From: Mycobacterium sp. PO1
GTDB lineage: Bacteria > Actinomycetota > Actinomycetes > Mycobacteriales > Mycobacteriaceae
Reading direction: 5' to 3'
Length of the DNA stretch: 64,000 nt
Assembly: GCF_017312405.1 (NCBI RefSeq)
Contig: NZ_BLTG01000001.1
Coordinates: 1 to 64,000 of the forward strand
Positions 1 through 8,444 of the stretch are shown here, in pieces. Position 1 is the first letter of the stretch; the number at the start of each line of letters is the position of its first letter. The position numbers and the translations under genes are program-made. The notes below the pieces were generated by a model. That model made no database searches. It was not told where the DNA came from and worked only from the letters and a program-made list of their open reading frames with translations.

Positions 1-111
1 CGGTTGCAGAGGCCACCCCGCCGGCCGCCGACACCCACCCCCCGGCCGCAGCGTTGGGGTCGGCGGCCGGGGGGTGGGTGTCGGCGGCCGGCGGGGTGGC
101 CTCTGCAACCG
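1..111. repeat. Perfect 49-bp inverted repeat at the window edge
   Basis: Bases 1-49 are the exact reverse complement of bases 63-111, with a 13-base spacer (50-62). The arms are extremely GC-rich and begin at base 1, so the repeat may continue outside the window. It lies inside the reading frame of the partial secreted protein. A perfect fold-back starting at the first base is typical of an assembly or amplification fold-back at a contig end. A real cruciform-forming repeat is possible but less likely. The match was checked base by base; the cause is inference. Confidence 0.9.
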
Positions 112-241
112 GCTGGGCGGCGATCTCGGCGACGGGTCCCGGATCTCCCTTGCCGACCAAGAGGACGGCGGCCGGCGCGCACACCGAGGCCACATACACC
201 GCCGGGTTGCGTCGCTTTTTGACTATCGAGTGACGACCCAC
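1..241 (-). CDS. Partial secreted or anchored Ala/Pro-rich protein (runs off left edge)
   Basis: A minus-strand frame opens with GTG at 241 and stays open to base 1 (80 codons). It begins with a basic segment (MGRHSIVKKRRNP), then a hydrophobic run (VYVASVCAPAAVLLVG), which looks like a signal peptide or membrane anchor. An Ala/Pro-rich region follows. A -10-like TATCTT (249-254) ends 7 bases before the GTG, which fits leaderless transcription. The part below about base 62 is the fold-back arm and may not be genuine coding sequence. I do not recognise the family; mycobacterial cell-wall proteins often start this way, but that is weak evidence. Confidence 0.45.
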   Translation of the reverse strand, partial: MGRHSIVKKRRNPAVYVASVCAPAAVLLVGKGDPGPVAEIAAQPVAEATPPAADTHPPAADPNAAAGGWVSAAGGVASAT

Positions 242-407
242 GTCTAGCAAGATACGGAAAAAACCCGCAATGTACAGCACCGCGAGGCATTTCTGAATAC
301 GACGCGCGGATCGTTACCGGACCGGAATTGGCCGGTTAGCATCGCTCCATCCCAGGGTGGCACAGTGCGTCGTTCACGTCATTTCCCCAGGTCACGCACG
401 CCGTTGG

Positions 408-1310
408 TCAGAGCGCCAGAAGCAGCGCGACAACTATGAGAACGGCCAGGACGGCTGCTGCGGCCGCCAACACCACACCGGTGCGCTGGACCCGCGCGAC
501 GGGCGGATCGAGGCTGGCGCGCATCTGCTGCGCGGTGGCGAAACGCCAGCGCGGATCCCGCGCCATCGCACGTTCGATGGTGCTCACCAGAGCCGGGTCG
601 ATGTCCGGTCGCAGGGCACTGAGCGGCGGCAGCCGTCCGGCGTTGATGGCGTCGGCCAACGCGGCGAGGTTCTCCTGCGGATAGGCACGCCGGGCGGTGA
701 GCGCCTCGTAGCCGACCACACCGAGGGCGTAGAGGTCGTCACTGGCGGTGGCGGGCCGCCCGGCGATGCGGTCGGCAGGCAGATAGGCCATGGTTCCGAA
801 CACCCGGTTCGTCAGCGTCTGCGGGGTGTCGGCGCTCTTGGCCACGCCGAAGTCGGCGATCTTCACAGCCCCGAACGGGGTGAACAGGATGTTGGCCGGC
901 TTGATGTCGCGGTGCAGCACGCCGCTGGCGTGCGCCGCCTGCAACGCCGAGAGGACGTCGCGCAGGATGGCGCGGACGTGGTCGGCAGGGAGCGGCCCGG
1001 ACTGCGCCAGGACGTCGGCCAGGCTCTGGCCGGGCAGGCGCTCCAGCACGATGTAGTGGCGGCCCTGGTGGACTCCGGTGTCGTGCACTGCGACCACGTG
1101 CGGATGGTTCACCACCGCGGCGGCCCGCGCTTCGGTGGCGAACCGGCGCCGGGTGTCGGGCTGGGTGCTCACGCCCGGGTGGAGCAGTTTGACCGCGACC
1201 GGGCGGCCGAGCTGGCGGTCCCATGCGTCCCGGACCTCGGCCATGCCGCCGCGGCCGAGCACGCCGCGCAGCTCGTAGCGTCCGCCGAGGACCTCCTGCT
1301 GCGCGTGCAT
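408..1310 (-). CDS. Transmembrane Ser/Thr protein kinase (PknA/B-like catalytic domain)
   Basis: This is a eukaryotic-type Hanks kinase of 300 residues. A glycine-rich loop (GVLGRGGMAEV, from about residue 17), the VAVK lysine (K41), the catalytic loop HRDIKPAN (D135) and DFG (D153) are all present, so it should be active and phosphorylate Ser/Thr on proteins. One hydrophobic segment (about residues 278-298) ends the protein with almost nothing after it, so there is no PASTA or other extracellular sensor domain. I chose the ATG at 1310, just before the kinase fold begins; a longer open frame continues upstream but looks non-coding. It stands alone, transcribed toward the partial secreted-protein gene. 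The substrate cannot be told from the sequence. Confidence 0.9.
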   Translation of the reverse strand: MHAQQEVLGGRYELRGVLGRGGMAEVRDAWDRQLGRPVAVKLLHPGVSTQPDTRRRFATEARAAAVVNHPHVVAVHDTGVHQGRHYIVLERLPGQSLADVLAQSGPLPADHVRAILRDVLSALQAAHASGVLHRDIKPANILFTPFGAVKIADFGVAKSADTPQTLTNRVFGTMAYLPADRIAGRPATASDDLYALGVVGYEALTARRAYPQENLAALADAINAGRLPPLSALRPDIDPALVSTIERAMARDPRWRFATAQQMRASLDPPVARVQRTGVVLAAAAAVLAVLIVVALLLAL

Positions 1311-1429
1311 GCTTTCCAAGCTAGCCAAACCCCGCGCTCGACAAACCTCACCACACCGCGTCGAGACTGCAGTCAGTGCGGGAAACTGCGAGTACACGGC
1401 GCAGCCGGCGCAGCACCGACGCAGGAAGT

Positions 1430-2095
1430 TCAGGCCGTCGGCGGAGGGCCGGTCAAGCCCACCCCGATGGTGATCTCGGGTTGGGCGGCGGGGTCGAGCC
1501 ATTCCAGCACCGAGCGCATGTCCTCGCGCCCGATGGCCACGCACCCCCAGGTCGGTTCACCGTCGGACACGTGCAGGAATATGCCCGCCGACCTACCCGG
1601 AATGCGCTCCGGGTTGTGGTCGATGAGCACGGCGTAGTCATAGATGCCGCCGGAGTCGTACAGGTTCTCGGCGTCGTCGGAGTCGATCTCGGCAGCGTGC
1701 ACGTGGGTGTTGTAGGTCGGCGAGTCGACGTCCTCGTCCCACCAGTCCTCGTCGGTGGCCTGGAAATACGGCATCCGCGTGCCCGGGTTGGGTTCGCGAC
1801 CGAAGGCCTGTCCGAGTGGGAACGTACCCACCGGGGTGCGGAACACATCGTCTTGCGGGGCACCGACACCGAGCTCACCCAGGTCGGCACGGACGGGCCC
1901 CAGCACCTCTCGCCAGTGCGCACCGTCGCGCTCATAAGCCGTCAATGTGGCAACCGGCGAGTCGGCGGCCGGAGCGCTGACCACGATCAGCTGACGTGGC
2001 GCGCGCGGCTCTGCGCCTGCGCCACCGGCCAGTGCTGTCGCGGCGACGAGAACCGCCATCGCAGAACCGAATCCCGCCCCCCGCGCCCAACGCAT
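1430..2095 (-). CDS. Secreted L,D-transpeptidase-like (YkuD-fold) protein, Rv0309-like
   Basis: A signal peptide (hydrophobic, ending near AGAEP at about residue 30) is followed by a catalytic domain carrying the family signature HVSDGEPTWGC, with H175, S177 and the likely nucleophile C185. The block TPVGTFPL with PNPGTRMPYFQ resembles M. tuberculosis Rv0309, a non-canonical member of the L,D-transpeptidase fold. The protein probably acts on peptidoglycan outside the membrane, but whether it cross-links or does another thiol acyl transfer is unknown. I prefer the ATG at 2095 over the GTG at 2101, because a -10 hexamer lies 6 bases before it. Confidence 0.82.
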   Translation of the reverse strand: MRWARGAGFGSAMAVLVAATALAGGAGAEPRAPRQLIVVSAPAADSPVATLTAYERDGAHWREVLGPVRADLGELGVGAPQDDVFRTPVGTFPLGQAFGREPNPGTRMPYFQATDEDWWDEDVDSPTYNTHVHAAEIDSDDAENLYDSGGIYDYAVLIDHNPERIPGRSAGIFLHVSDGEPTWGCVAIGREDMRSVLEWLDPAAQPEITIGVGLTGPPPTA

Positions 2096-2101
2096 CGGCA
2101 C

Positions 2102-2107
2102 ACTGTA
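2102..2107 (-). promoter_or_regulatory. Leaderless -10 element for the L,D-transpeptidase-like gene
   Basis: TACAGT on the minus strand ends 6 bases before the ATG at 2095, the usual spacing of a mycobacterial -10 (TAnnnT) when transcription begins at the start codon. No convincing ribosome-binding site is present. Confidence 0.45.
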
Positions 2108-2115
2108 GCGGGGGG

Positions 2116-3132
2116 TCAGACCTCAGGGCTGTAGAAGTGTGGGTCGTCGCGGTACTCGACGGGCGGCAGGTTCCGGGCCGGCGTCTCCACCAACGGCGCA
2201 TCCACCGGGAGTCGGCCGTGCGCGCGGTCCCAGGCCGAGCGTTTACGCGGGTGCATGAGCATGCGCTTGGGCAGCACCCGGGTCAGGCGGTAGATCGCGG
2301 TACCGAACGCGCGGTGCAGTTGCTCCTGCCGCGGCGACCAGGTGTAGCCCATCAGTTCGCGCACTGCGGGGTCGAACAGGCCGACGGTGGTGAAGTTGAA
2401 GAACTGTTGCATCGCGGCGACATTGAGCCGCCACATCCAGTCCGGCATCCATTCCAGCGACGGATGCTTGGGCATCGTCGACAGGTCGAGCACGGCCCGG
2501 GCCGCCCAGTTGTTCTCCAACACGTTGTGGCACATGTGGTCCCAGTACTGCTGGAAGTCTTCCCAGGACTTGGGCACGGGCCTCATGCTCATGCCGTACA
2601 TCCGGTACCACTGCACGTGCTCGTCGAACAGTTGGCGCTTCTGTTCCTCGGTGAGGCCACCGCCCAGCCATTCCGCCGCCAGCAGCGTGGATTTGAAGAA
2701 GGTCGCGTGCGCCCAGTAGAAGACCTCGGGGTTTAGCGCGCTGTAGCGCCGGCCCTGATCGTCGACGCCCTTGATGCCGATGTGGTAATCGCGGACCTGC
2801 GCGCCCGTGGTGGGCGCCCGGTGACCGTCGAAGACGACGCCGCCGATGGGATACACGGACCGGAACAGGCGCGGCATCCGCTCCAGGAAGAAGATGGAGT
2901 GCTGCTGGACCGCGGCGCCCAGCTGGGGATGCATGTTCTGCATCGACCCCGCCCACGGCCCTTGCAGCATGCCGGTCCACTGGCCGAAGTACCGCCACGT
3001 CAGCGAGTCCGGACCCAACGGCTGCGGCGGAGCGTCGTAGCCGCCGCTGACCGGGCAGCCGGTCGCCAGGGGCTCGGGGTCATGGGCCGATCCCGTGGTC
3101 TCGGGGCCTGCCGCGGACGTATCTTGAGTCAC
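2116..3132 (-). CDS. Oxygenase MpaB family protein (DUF2236), Rv0826-like
   Basis: 338 residues of the DUF2236/MpaB family, whose members include latex-clearing and mycophenolic-acid B-type haem-dependent oxygenases. Conserved features include the arginine-rich N-terminal third, YHIGIKGVDDQGRRYSALNP, the histidine in FYWAHATF and the segment HVQWYRMYGMSMRPVPKSW. I chose the GTG at 3132 because GAGGGAAG sits 8 bases upstream; an open frame extending to 4041 overlaps the TetR gene and desA1 and is spurious. It is divergent from a TetR gene that probably regulates it. The substrate is unknown; haem oxygenase chemistry is inferred from the family. Confidence 0.85.
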   Translation of the reverse strand: MTQDTSAAGPETTGSAHDPEPLATGCPVSGGYDAPPQPLGPDSLTWRYFGQWTGMLQGPWAGSMQNMHPQLGAAVQQHSIFFLERMPRLFRSVYPIGGVVFDGHRAPTTGAQVRDYHIGIKGVDDQGRRYSALNPEVFYWAHATFFKSTLLAAEWLGGGLTEEQKRQLFDEHVQWYRMYGMSMRPVPKSWEDFQQYWDHMCHNVLENNWAARAVLDLSTMPKHPSLEWMPDWMWRLNVAAMQQFFNFTTVGLFDPAVRELMGYTWSPRQEQLHRAFGTAIYRLTRVLPKRMLMHPRKRSAWDRAHGRLPVDAPLVETPARNLPPVEYRDDPHFYSPEV

Positions 3133-3184
3133 TGGTCGAACTTCCCTCGAGAGGTCGGAGAGACGCGTACGCCTCACGAAATTT

Positions 3185-3202
3185 TGACTACATACGTTGT
3201 CA
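3185..3202. promoter_or_regulatory. Candidate TetR operator between the MpaB and TetR genes
   Basis: TGACTACATACGTTGTCA is an imperfect 18-bp palindrome (14 of 18 positions symmetric, outer arms TGAC/GTCA perfect). It lies in the 90-bp gap between the divergent oxygenase and TetR genes, just upstream of the TetR ribosome-binding site, as expected for an autoregulated TetR pair. No binding data; inference from position and symmetry. Confidence 0.5.
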
Positions 3203-3222
3203 TCGAGGAGCTTAGGAGAGCG

Positions 3223-3804
3223 GTGCCGTCCGGTCAACGACGCGGCAGGTGGTCGGGCGTCCCGCTGCGGGAGCGCCCCGCTCTTCGCCGCGACGAACTG
3301 CTCTCCGCCGGCATCACCCTGCTGGGCAGCCCCGACGGCCCCGGCCTGACCGTTCGCGCGGTGTGCCGCGCCGCCGGACTGACCGAACGCTACTTCTACG
3401 AGAGCTTCACCGATCGCGACGAATTCGTCGCCGCGGCCTACGACGAGGTGTGCGCGACAGCCATGTCGACGCTGATGGAGTCCGACAGCCCGCGTAGCGC
3501 GGTCGAACGCTTCGTCGCCCTCATGGTGGACGACCCGGTGCGCGGCCGCGTGTTGCTGCTGGCACCCGAAGCCGAGCCGGTCCTCGCGCGCTCCGGCGCG
3601 CGGTGGATGCCCAACTTCATCGACCTGCTGCAGCGCAAGCTGACCCGGATCACCGACCCCACCGCGCAGGTCATGGTTGCGACCGGGCTGATCGGGGCAC
3701 TCACTGCATTGTTCACGGCGTACCTCGACGGCAGGTTGCCCGCGACCCGCGAGCAGTTCATCGACCACTGCGTTGAGCTGTTGCTCAGCGCAGCCGGCCG
3801 CTGA
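3223..3804 (+). CDS. TetR-family transcriptional regulator
   Basis: 193 residues. The N-terminal helix-turn-helix is clear (LTVRAVCRAAGLTERYFYESF, about residues 44-64), followed by an all-helical ligand-binding half without recognisable ligand motifs. The GTG at 3223 is the only suitable start: AGGAG lies 4 bases upstream, and the longer open frame upstream overlaps the divergent oxygenase gene. It sits between the MpaB-type oxygenase and desA1, corresponding in position to Rv0825c. It probably represses the oxygenase gene through the palindrome at 3185-3202; control of desA1 downstream is possible but unsupported. Confidence 0.85.
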   Translation: MPSGQRRGRWSGVPLRERPALRRDELLSAGITLLGSPDGPGLTVRAVCRAAGLTERYFYESFTDRDEFVAAAYDEVCATAMSTLMESDSPRSAVERFVALMVDDPVRGRVLLLAPEAEPVLARSGARWMPNFIDLLQRKLTRITDPTAQVMVATGLIGALTALFTAYLDGRLPATREQFIDHCVELLLSAAGR

Positions 3805-3910
3805 AACCCCGCCCGACCTGGGTGCGCGCCACCGCGTGGCGACTTGAATGTCACCGCCGTACACAGATATATTGACTGCAACCATCAGGTACAGATAACT
3901 GGGAGGTGTC

Positions 3911-4921
3911 GTGTCGAAAGACCTGACCGACCTACAGCTTTTGCGCGAACTCGAGCCCGTCGTCGAGCCCCTGGTCGACCGCCACATGCGGATGAAGAAG
4001 GACTGGAATCCGCACGACTTCATCCCCTGGTCGGACGGCAAGAACTACTACGCTCTCGGTGGCCAGGATTGGGACATCGAGCAGTCGAAGCTCTCCGAGG
4101 TGGCCCGGGTCGCGATGCTGACGAACCTGCTCACCGAGGACAACCTGCCGTCCTATCACCGCGAGATCGCGATGAACTTCAGCATGGACGGGCCGTGGGG
4201 TTTCTGGGTCAACCGATGGACCGCCGAGGAGAACCGGCACGGCATCGCGCTGCGTGACTACCTGGTCGTCACCCGCAACGTCGACCCCGTCGAGCTGGAG
4301 ATGCTGCGCGTCGAGCAGATGACCCGCGGTTTCAGCCCGGGCCAGAACCAGCAGGGCGGACTCGAGTTGTTCGCCGAGAGCCTGTTCGACTCGGTGATCT
4401 ATGTCACGTTCCAGGAGCTCGCCACCCGCGTGTCGCACCGCAACACCGGTAAGGCGTGCGAGGACCCCATCGCCGATCAGCTGCTGCAGCGCGTCTCGGC
4501 CGACGAGAACCTGCACATGATCTTCTACCGCGATGTCTCCGAAGCGGGCTTCGAGATCGCGCCGAACCAGGCGATGAAGTCGCTGCACAAGGTGCTGCGC
4601 AACTTCAAGATGCCCGGCTACACCATCCCGGATTTCCGCCGCCGCGCGGTGACGATCGCCTCGGGCGGGGTGTACGACCCGCGCATCCACCTCGACGACA
4701 TCGTGATGCCGGTGCTCAAGAAGTGGCGCATCTTCGAGCGTGAGGACTTCAACGGCGAGAGCGCCCGGATGCGTGACGACCTCGGGGCGCTGGTCGAGGA
4801 ACTGCAGGAAGCGGTCGACAAGTTCGAGATCGCCAAGCAGCGTCGCGAGGAGCGGCTCGCTCAGATGGCCGAGAAGAAGGCCGCCAAGGAGCAACTGGTC
4901 GGCTCCTCCTCGGGACAGTGA
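3911..4921 (+). CDS. desA1: Acyl-ACP desaturase DesA1
   Basis: A soluble diiron stearoyl-ACP-desaturase-type enzyme of 336 residues that introduces a double bond into acyl-ACP during mycolic and fatty acid synthesis. Ligand motifs are visible: E76 (TEDNLPSYH), EENRHG (E106/E107, H110), FQE (E169) and SADENLH (E199, H202). The sequence closely follows M. tuberculosis Rv0824c. The GTG start at 3911 is preceded by GGGAGG. CAGATA occurs twice upstream (3864-3869 and 3892-3897), but no regulator site is proven. The C-terminal tail is charged and probably coiled-coil. The stop overlaps the dus start (GTGA), so the two are translationally coupled. Confidence 0.95.
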   Translation: MSKDLTDLQLLRELEPVVEPLVDRHMRMKKDWNPHDFIPWSDGKNYYALGGQDWDIEQSKLSEVARVAMLTNLLTEDNLPSYHREIAMNFSMDGPWGFWVNRWTAEENRHGIALRDYLVVTRNVDPVELEMLRVEQMTRGFSPGQNQQGGLELFAESLFDSVIYVTFQELATRVSHRNTGKACEDPIADQLLQRVSADENLHMIFYRDVSEAGFEIAPNQAMKSLHKVLRNFKMPGYTIPDFRRRAVTIASGGVYDPRIHLDDIVMPVLKKWRIFEREDFNGESARMRDDLGALVEELQEAVDKFEIAKQRREERLAQMAEKKAAKEQLVGSSSGQ

Positions 4922-6102
4922 CGTCGGCGGCCCCGCCCACCCACGCACCGCTGTCGGCCCGATCCCCCTTGGAGATCGGGCCGATCGCGCTGCGGTCTCC
5001 TGTCGTGCTGGCCCCGATGGCCGGCGTGACGAACGTCGCCTTCCGCACCCTGTGCCGCGAACTCGAGTTGAGCCGCGCCGGCACCGTCAGCGGCTTGTAC
5101 GTCTGCGAGATGGTCACCGCACGCGCGCTCGTCGAGCGGCACCCGGTCACCATGCACATGACAACGTTCGCCCCTGACGAGTCACCGCGGTCGCTCCAGC
5201 TCTACAGCGTCGACCCGGCCAACACCTACGCCGCGGCGAAGATGATCGCCGACGAAGGCCTGGCCGATCACATCGACATGAACTTCGGCTGCCCGGTGCC
5301 CAAGGTGACCCGGCGCGGCGGGGGCGCCGCGCTGCCCTACAAGCGGCGTCTGTTCGGCGAGATCGTCCGCGCCGCGGTACGCGCCACCGAGGGCACCGAC
5401 ATTCCGGTGACCGTGAAGTTCCGCATCGGCATCGACGACGACCACCACACGCATCTGGATGCCGGCCGCATCGCGGCCGAAGAGGGCGCCGCCGCGGTGG
5501 CGCTGCACGCCCGCACCGCGGCTCAGCGCTATTCCGGTTCCGCCGACTGGGACCAGATCGCCGCGTTGAAGGCCCACGTCACGAATGTTCCGGTGCTGGG
5601 TAACGGTGATATCTTCGACGCTCGTGACGCGCTGGCCATGATGGCCGCGACAGGTTGCGACGGCGTGGTGATCGGCCGTGGCTGCCTGGGGCGGCCGTGG
5701 CTGTTCGCCGAGTTGTCCGCCGCGTTCACCGGGACTGCGCCCGCCGCCCCGCCGAACCTCGGCGAGGTTGCGCAGATCATTCGCAGACACGGCGAGTTGC
5801 TCGCTGCGCATTTCGGAGAGGACAAAGGCATGCGGGACATGCGCAAGCACGTCGCGTGGTACATGCACGGGTTCCCCGCAGGGGCGGACCTGCGGCGATC
5901 CCTGGCCCTGGTCAAGACCATCTCCGAGCTGGACGCGCTGCTCGACCAACTCGATCCGGAGGTGCCGTTCCCCGACGCGGCGAACGGGCCGCGCGGCCGC
6001 CAGGGGTCGCCGGCGTCGGTGTCGTTGCCCGAGGGCTGGCTCGACGATCCCGACGACTGCGCCGTGCCTGCCGGCGCCGAGGTGATGCACTCGGGGGGCT
6101 GA
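4918..6102 (+). CDS. dus: tRNA-dihydrouridine synthase (Dus family)
   Basis: An FMN-dependent TIM-barrel enzyme that reduces uridines in the tRNA D-loop to dihydrouridine. Motifs in order: APMAGVTNVAFR (FMN site), MNFGCPVPK with the catalytic cysteine, the VTVKFRIGIDDD strand, HARTAAQRYSG and the phosphate-binding end GNGDIF...GRGCLGRPWLF. At 394 residues it has the usual family length plus a short acidic C-terminal extension. The GTG start lies inside the desA1 stop (4-base overlap), with little Shine-Dalgarno sequence of its own, so it depends on desA1 translation. Rv0823c has the same neighbour in M. tuberculosis. Confidence 0.94.
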   Translation: MTSAAPPTHAPLSARSPLEIGPIALRSPVVLAPMAGVTNVAFRTLCRELELSRAGTVSGLYVCEMVTARALVERHPVTMHMTTFAPDESPRSLQLYSVDPANTYAAAKMIADEGLADHIDMNFGCPVPKVTRRGGGAALPYKRRLFGEIVRAAVRATEGTDIPVTVKFRIGIDDDHHTHLDAGRIAAEEGAAAVALHARTAAQRYSGSADWDQIAALKAHVTNVPVLGNGDIFDARDALAMMAATGCDGVVIGRGCLGRPWLFAELSAAFTGTAPAAPPNLGEVAQIIRRHGELLAAHFGEDKGMRDMRKHVAWYMHGFPAGADLRRSLALVKTISELDALLDQLDPEVPFPDAANGPRGRQGSPASVSLPEGWLDDPDDCAVPAGAEVMHSGG

Positions 6103-6332
6103 CCCGTCGCAGCTCCGAGACGCTATCGAGACACTTCTGACGCCGGGCTTCGGCTGGCCCTCTCTCAGCATGTCTCAGTACGATGGACCTTTGATGTGCC
6201 TCGTCTCGGCGGCGGGGCTGTGACCAGTGCTTAACGACAGTAGGCAGGCAAGCGGCACCACGCGTGTCCGGTGCGCAACGGCGCGCACTCTTGCAGTCAG
6301 ACGCCCACGGGAGCTGGAAGGCCGGTAGGAAC

Positions 6333-8330
6333 ATGAGTGACGGTGATCACGCCACTCCCGGCCGTCCGCCCTCCGGAGACGACCGGGCAGGCACCACGCC
6401 CGACGGTCACTGGACTACCGCACGCGGGTCGTCGACGCCAGACGACACGCCGCCGAACCGCCGAAACGATCCGTCCGCGAGCCCGGAGAAGTCCGCCCCA
6501 CTGACCGTCGCCGAGCTGATCGCCAAGATCACCGGAGAGACAGCGTCCACCAATCCCCCGTTACAGCCCCGCACACGTCACCGCGCAGCCGCCGAGCCCG
6601 ATCCAGAACCCGAGCCCGAGCCAGAACCCGAGCCCGAGCCGTACCCGCTGCAGGACGAGCTCGACACCATGGTGCTGCCGGTCGCGGCGGCACCGTATGT
6701 CGACCTGCCCGACCTCACGGAACTGCGGGACCCGACCGCACCGTCCGCCCCGTCCACCGCCGCGCCTGCACGGCGGCGTCACCCGCGCGCCGCGTTGGTG
6801 GGGCGGGCCGCCGCGGCACTGATCGCCGTACTCGCGCTGGCCCTCACCGGCGGGGCCTGGCAATGGCAGTCGTCCAAGAACAATTTGCTCAACCGCGTTT
6901 CGGCGCTGGACCCCGAATCCCGCGACATCGTCGACCCCAATGCCCAGTTCGGCGACGAGAACTTCCTGATCGTCGGCACCGACACCCGACTCGGGGAGAA
7001 CGCCGACATGGGTGCGGGAACCATCGACGACGCCGCCGGCGCCCGGTCGGACACCGTCATGCTGGTGAACATCCCGGCCAACCGCGAGCGGGTGGTCGCC
7101 GTGTCGTTCCCCCGCGACCTCGAGATCGAACCGATGCTGTGCGAGCCGTGGGACCCGCAGACCCGGGAGTACGGCCCGATCATGGACGAAGAGTCGCCCA
7201 TGTACGGCAAGGACGAGGTCTACACCGAGTACAAGCTCAATTCGGCGTTCGCCGTCGGCGGTCCGAAATGCTTGGTGAAGGTGATCCAGAAACTCTCCGG
7301 CCTGCACGTGAACCGCTTCATGGCTGTCGACTTCGCCGGCTTCTCCAAGATGGTGGACGCGCTGGGCGGCATCGAGGTGTGCACCACCCAGCCGCTCGAG
7401 GACGGCATTCTGGGAACCGTGCTGGCCAACCCGGGCCGCCAGGTCGTCGACGGCCACACTGCCCTCAACTATGTCCGGGCGCGGCACGTGACCACCGAGG
7501 TCAACGGCGACTACGGCCGCATCAAACGCCAGCAGCTGTTCCTGTCCTCGCTGCTGCGTTCGCTGATCTCCAGCGACACCTTCTTTTCGTTGTCGAAACT
7601 CAACAACGTGGTGAACATGTTCATCCACGACAGCTACGTCGACAACATGGACACCAAGGACCTCGTCGAACTCGGCCAGTCGATCCAGGGCGTCTCCGCG
7701 GGCCGTATCACGTTCGTGACGGTCCCCACGGTCGGCTATGCCGACGAGTGGGGCAACGAAGTTCCCCGTACCGACGACATGCGGGCGCTGTTCTCGGCGA
7801 TCATCAACGACGACCCTCTCCCCGAAGAACGCAACGCGGACAACACCCCCGTCGAAGGCCCCGACTACCTGGCGAACTCGACCAACGGCGACCCCGCCAC
7901 CGAGCACGGCGAGACGGTCGACGCCATCACCACCGACCCGTCCGCCGTCACCGTGCAGGTGTCGAACTCCACCTCCGAGAGCGGTCTGGCCAACAGCGCC
8001 GCCGACGAGCTCCAGAGCCACGGCTTCAACATCACCACACCCGACGACTACCCGGGCCCGCTGACGCGGACCACGGTGTTCTACTCCCCCGGCAACGAGA
8101 AAGCTGCTGCGACAGTGGCCTCGTCGTTTGCTGAACCCACCATCGAACGCGTGACCGGCATGGGAGACGTCGTGCAGGTGGTGTTGGGCAGTGACTTCAA
8201 CGCGGTAGACGCACCCGCGCCGAGCGGCTCCTCCGTCCAGCTGCGGATCATCCACGGCGACGACGACACCCCCGTCTCGCTGCCCGAGGATCTGACGGTC
8301 ACCAACGCCGCCGACACCAGCTGCGAGTAG
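6333..8330 (+). CDS. LytR-CpsA-Psr (LCP) cell-wall ligase with LytR_C domain, Rv0822c-like
   Basis: 665 residues: a long cytoplasmic N-terminus rich in Pro/Ser, with an acidic Glu-Pro repeat (about residues 88-102), a single membrane segment (about 150-173), an extracytoplasmic LCP domain starting at ENFLIVGTDTR (about 208) with the conserved arginine-rich block YVRARHVTTEVNGDYGRIKRQQ, and a C-terminal LytR_C domain (about 539-610). LCP enzymes attach phosphoprenyl-linked glycopolymers, arabinogalactan in mycobacteria, to peptidoglycan. The ATG at 6333 has TAGGAA just upstream; an in-frame ATG at 6264 is less likely. The 230-bp region before it holds no gene I can recognise. Confidence 0.92.
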   Translation: MSDGDHATPGRPPSGDDRAGTTPDGHWTTARGSSTPDDTPPNRRNDPSASPEKSAPLTVAELIAKITGETASTNPPLQPRTRHRAAAEPDPEPEPEPEPEPEPYPLQDELDTMVLPVAAAPYVDLPDLTELRDPTAPSAPSTAAPARRRHPRAALVGRAAAALIAVLALALTGGAWQWQSSKNNLLNRVSALDPESRDIVDPNAQFGDENFLIVGTDTRLGENADMGAGTIDDAAGARSDTVMLVNIPANRERVVAVSFPRDLEIEPMLCEPWDPQTREYGPIMDEESPMYGKDEVYTEYKLNSAFAVGGPKCLVKVIQKLSGLHVNRFMAVDFAGFSKMVDALGGIEVCTTQPLEDGILGTVLANPGRQVVDGHTALNYVRARHVTTEVNGDYGRIKRQQLFLSSLLRSLISSDTFFSLSKLNNVVNMFIHDSYVDNMDTKDLVELGQSIQGVSAGRITFVTVPTVGYADEWGNEVPRTDDMRALFSAIINDDPLPEERNADNTPVEGPDYLANSTNGDPATEHGETVDAITTDPSAVTVQVSNSTSESGLANSAADELQSHGFNITTPDDYPGPLTRTTVFYSPGNEKAAATVASSFAEPTIERVTGMGDVVQVVLGSDFNAVDAPAPSGSSVQLRIIHGDDDTPVSLPEDLTVTNAADTSCE

Positions 8331-8381
8331 AACCCACCGGGGTATTCGCGACTAACTCGTAGCGACATCTGGGCAGGTGGC

Positions 8382-8399
8382 ATTCACCTTTCGTTCACC
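8382..8399 (+). promoter_or_regulatory. PHO-box-like direct repeat upstream of phoU
   Basis: ATTCACCTTTCGTTCACC contains two heptamers (ATTCACC at 8382-8388, GTTCACC at 8393-8399) spaced exactly 11 bp, one helical turn. GTTCACC direct repeats with this period are the known recognition pattern of actinobacterial PhoP/RegX3-type response regulators. It lies 45 bp before the phoU start. Confidence 0.7.
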
Positions 8400-8444
8400 G
8401 ACCTAATCGTGACGACCAGCACGATCAGCCCGTAGGCTTGGGTC

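Noticed and set aside
4..222. Plus-strand 72-residue ORF at the left edge
   Set aside because: Arg/Pro-rich antisense of the minus-strand frame and built on the fold-back repeat.
2116..4041. 641-residue minus-strand reading of the MpaB gene
   Set aside because: The extra N-terminus overlaps the TetR gene and desA1; the GTG at 3132 has a good ribosome-binding site.
6561..8255. 564-residue minus-strand ORF
   Set aside because: Antisense shadow of the LCP gene.
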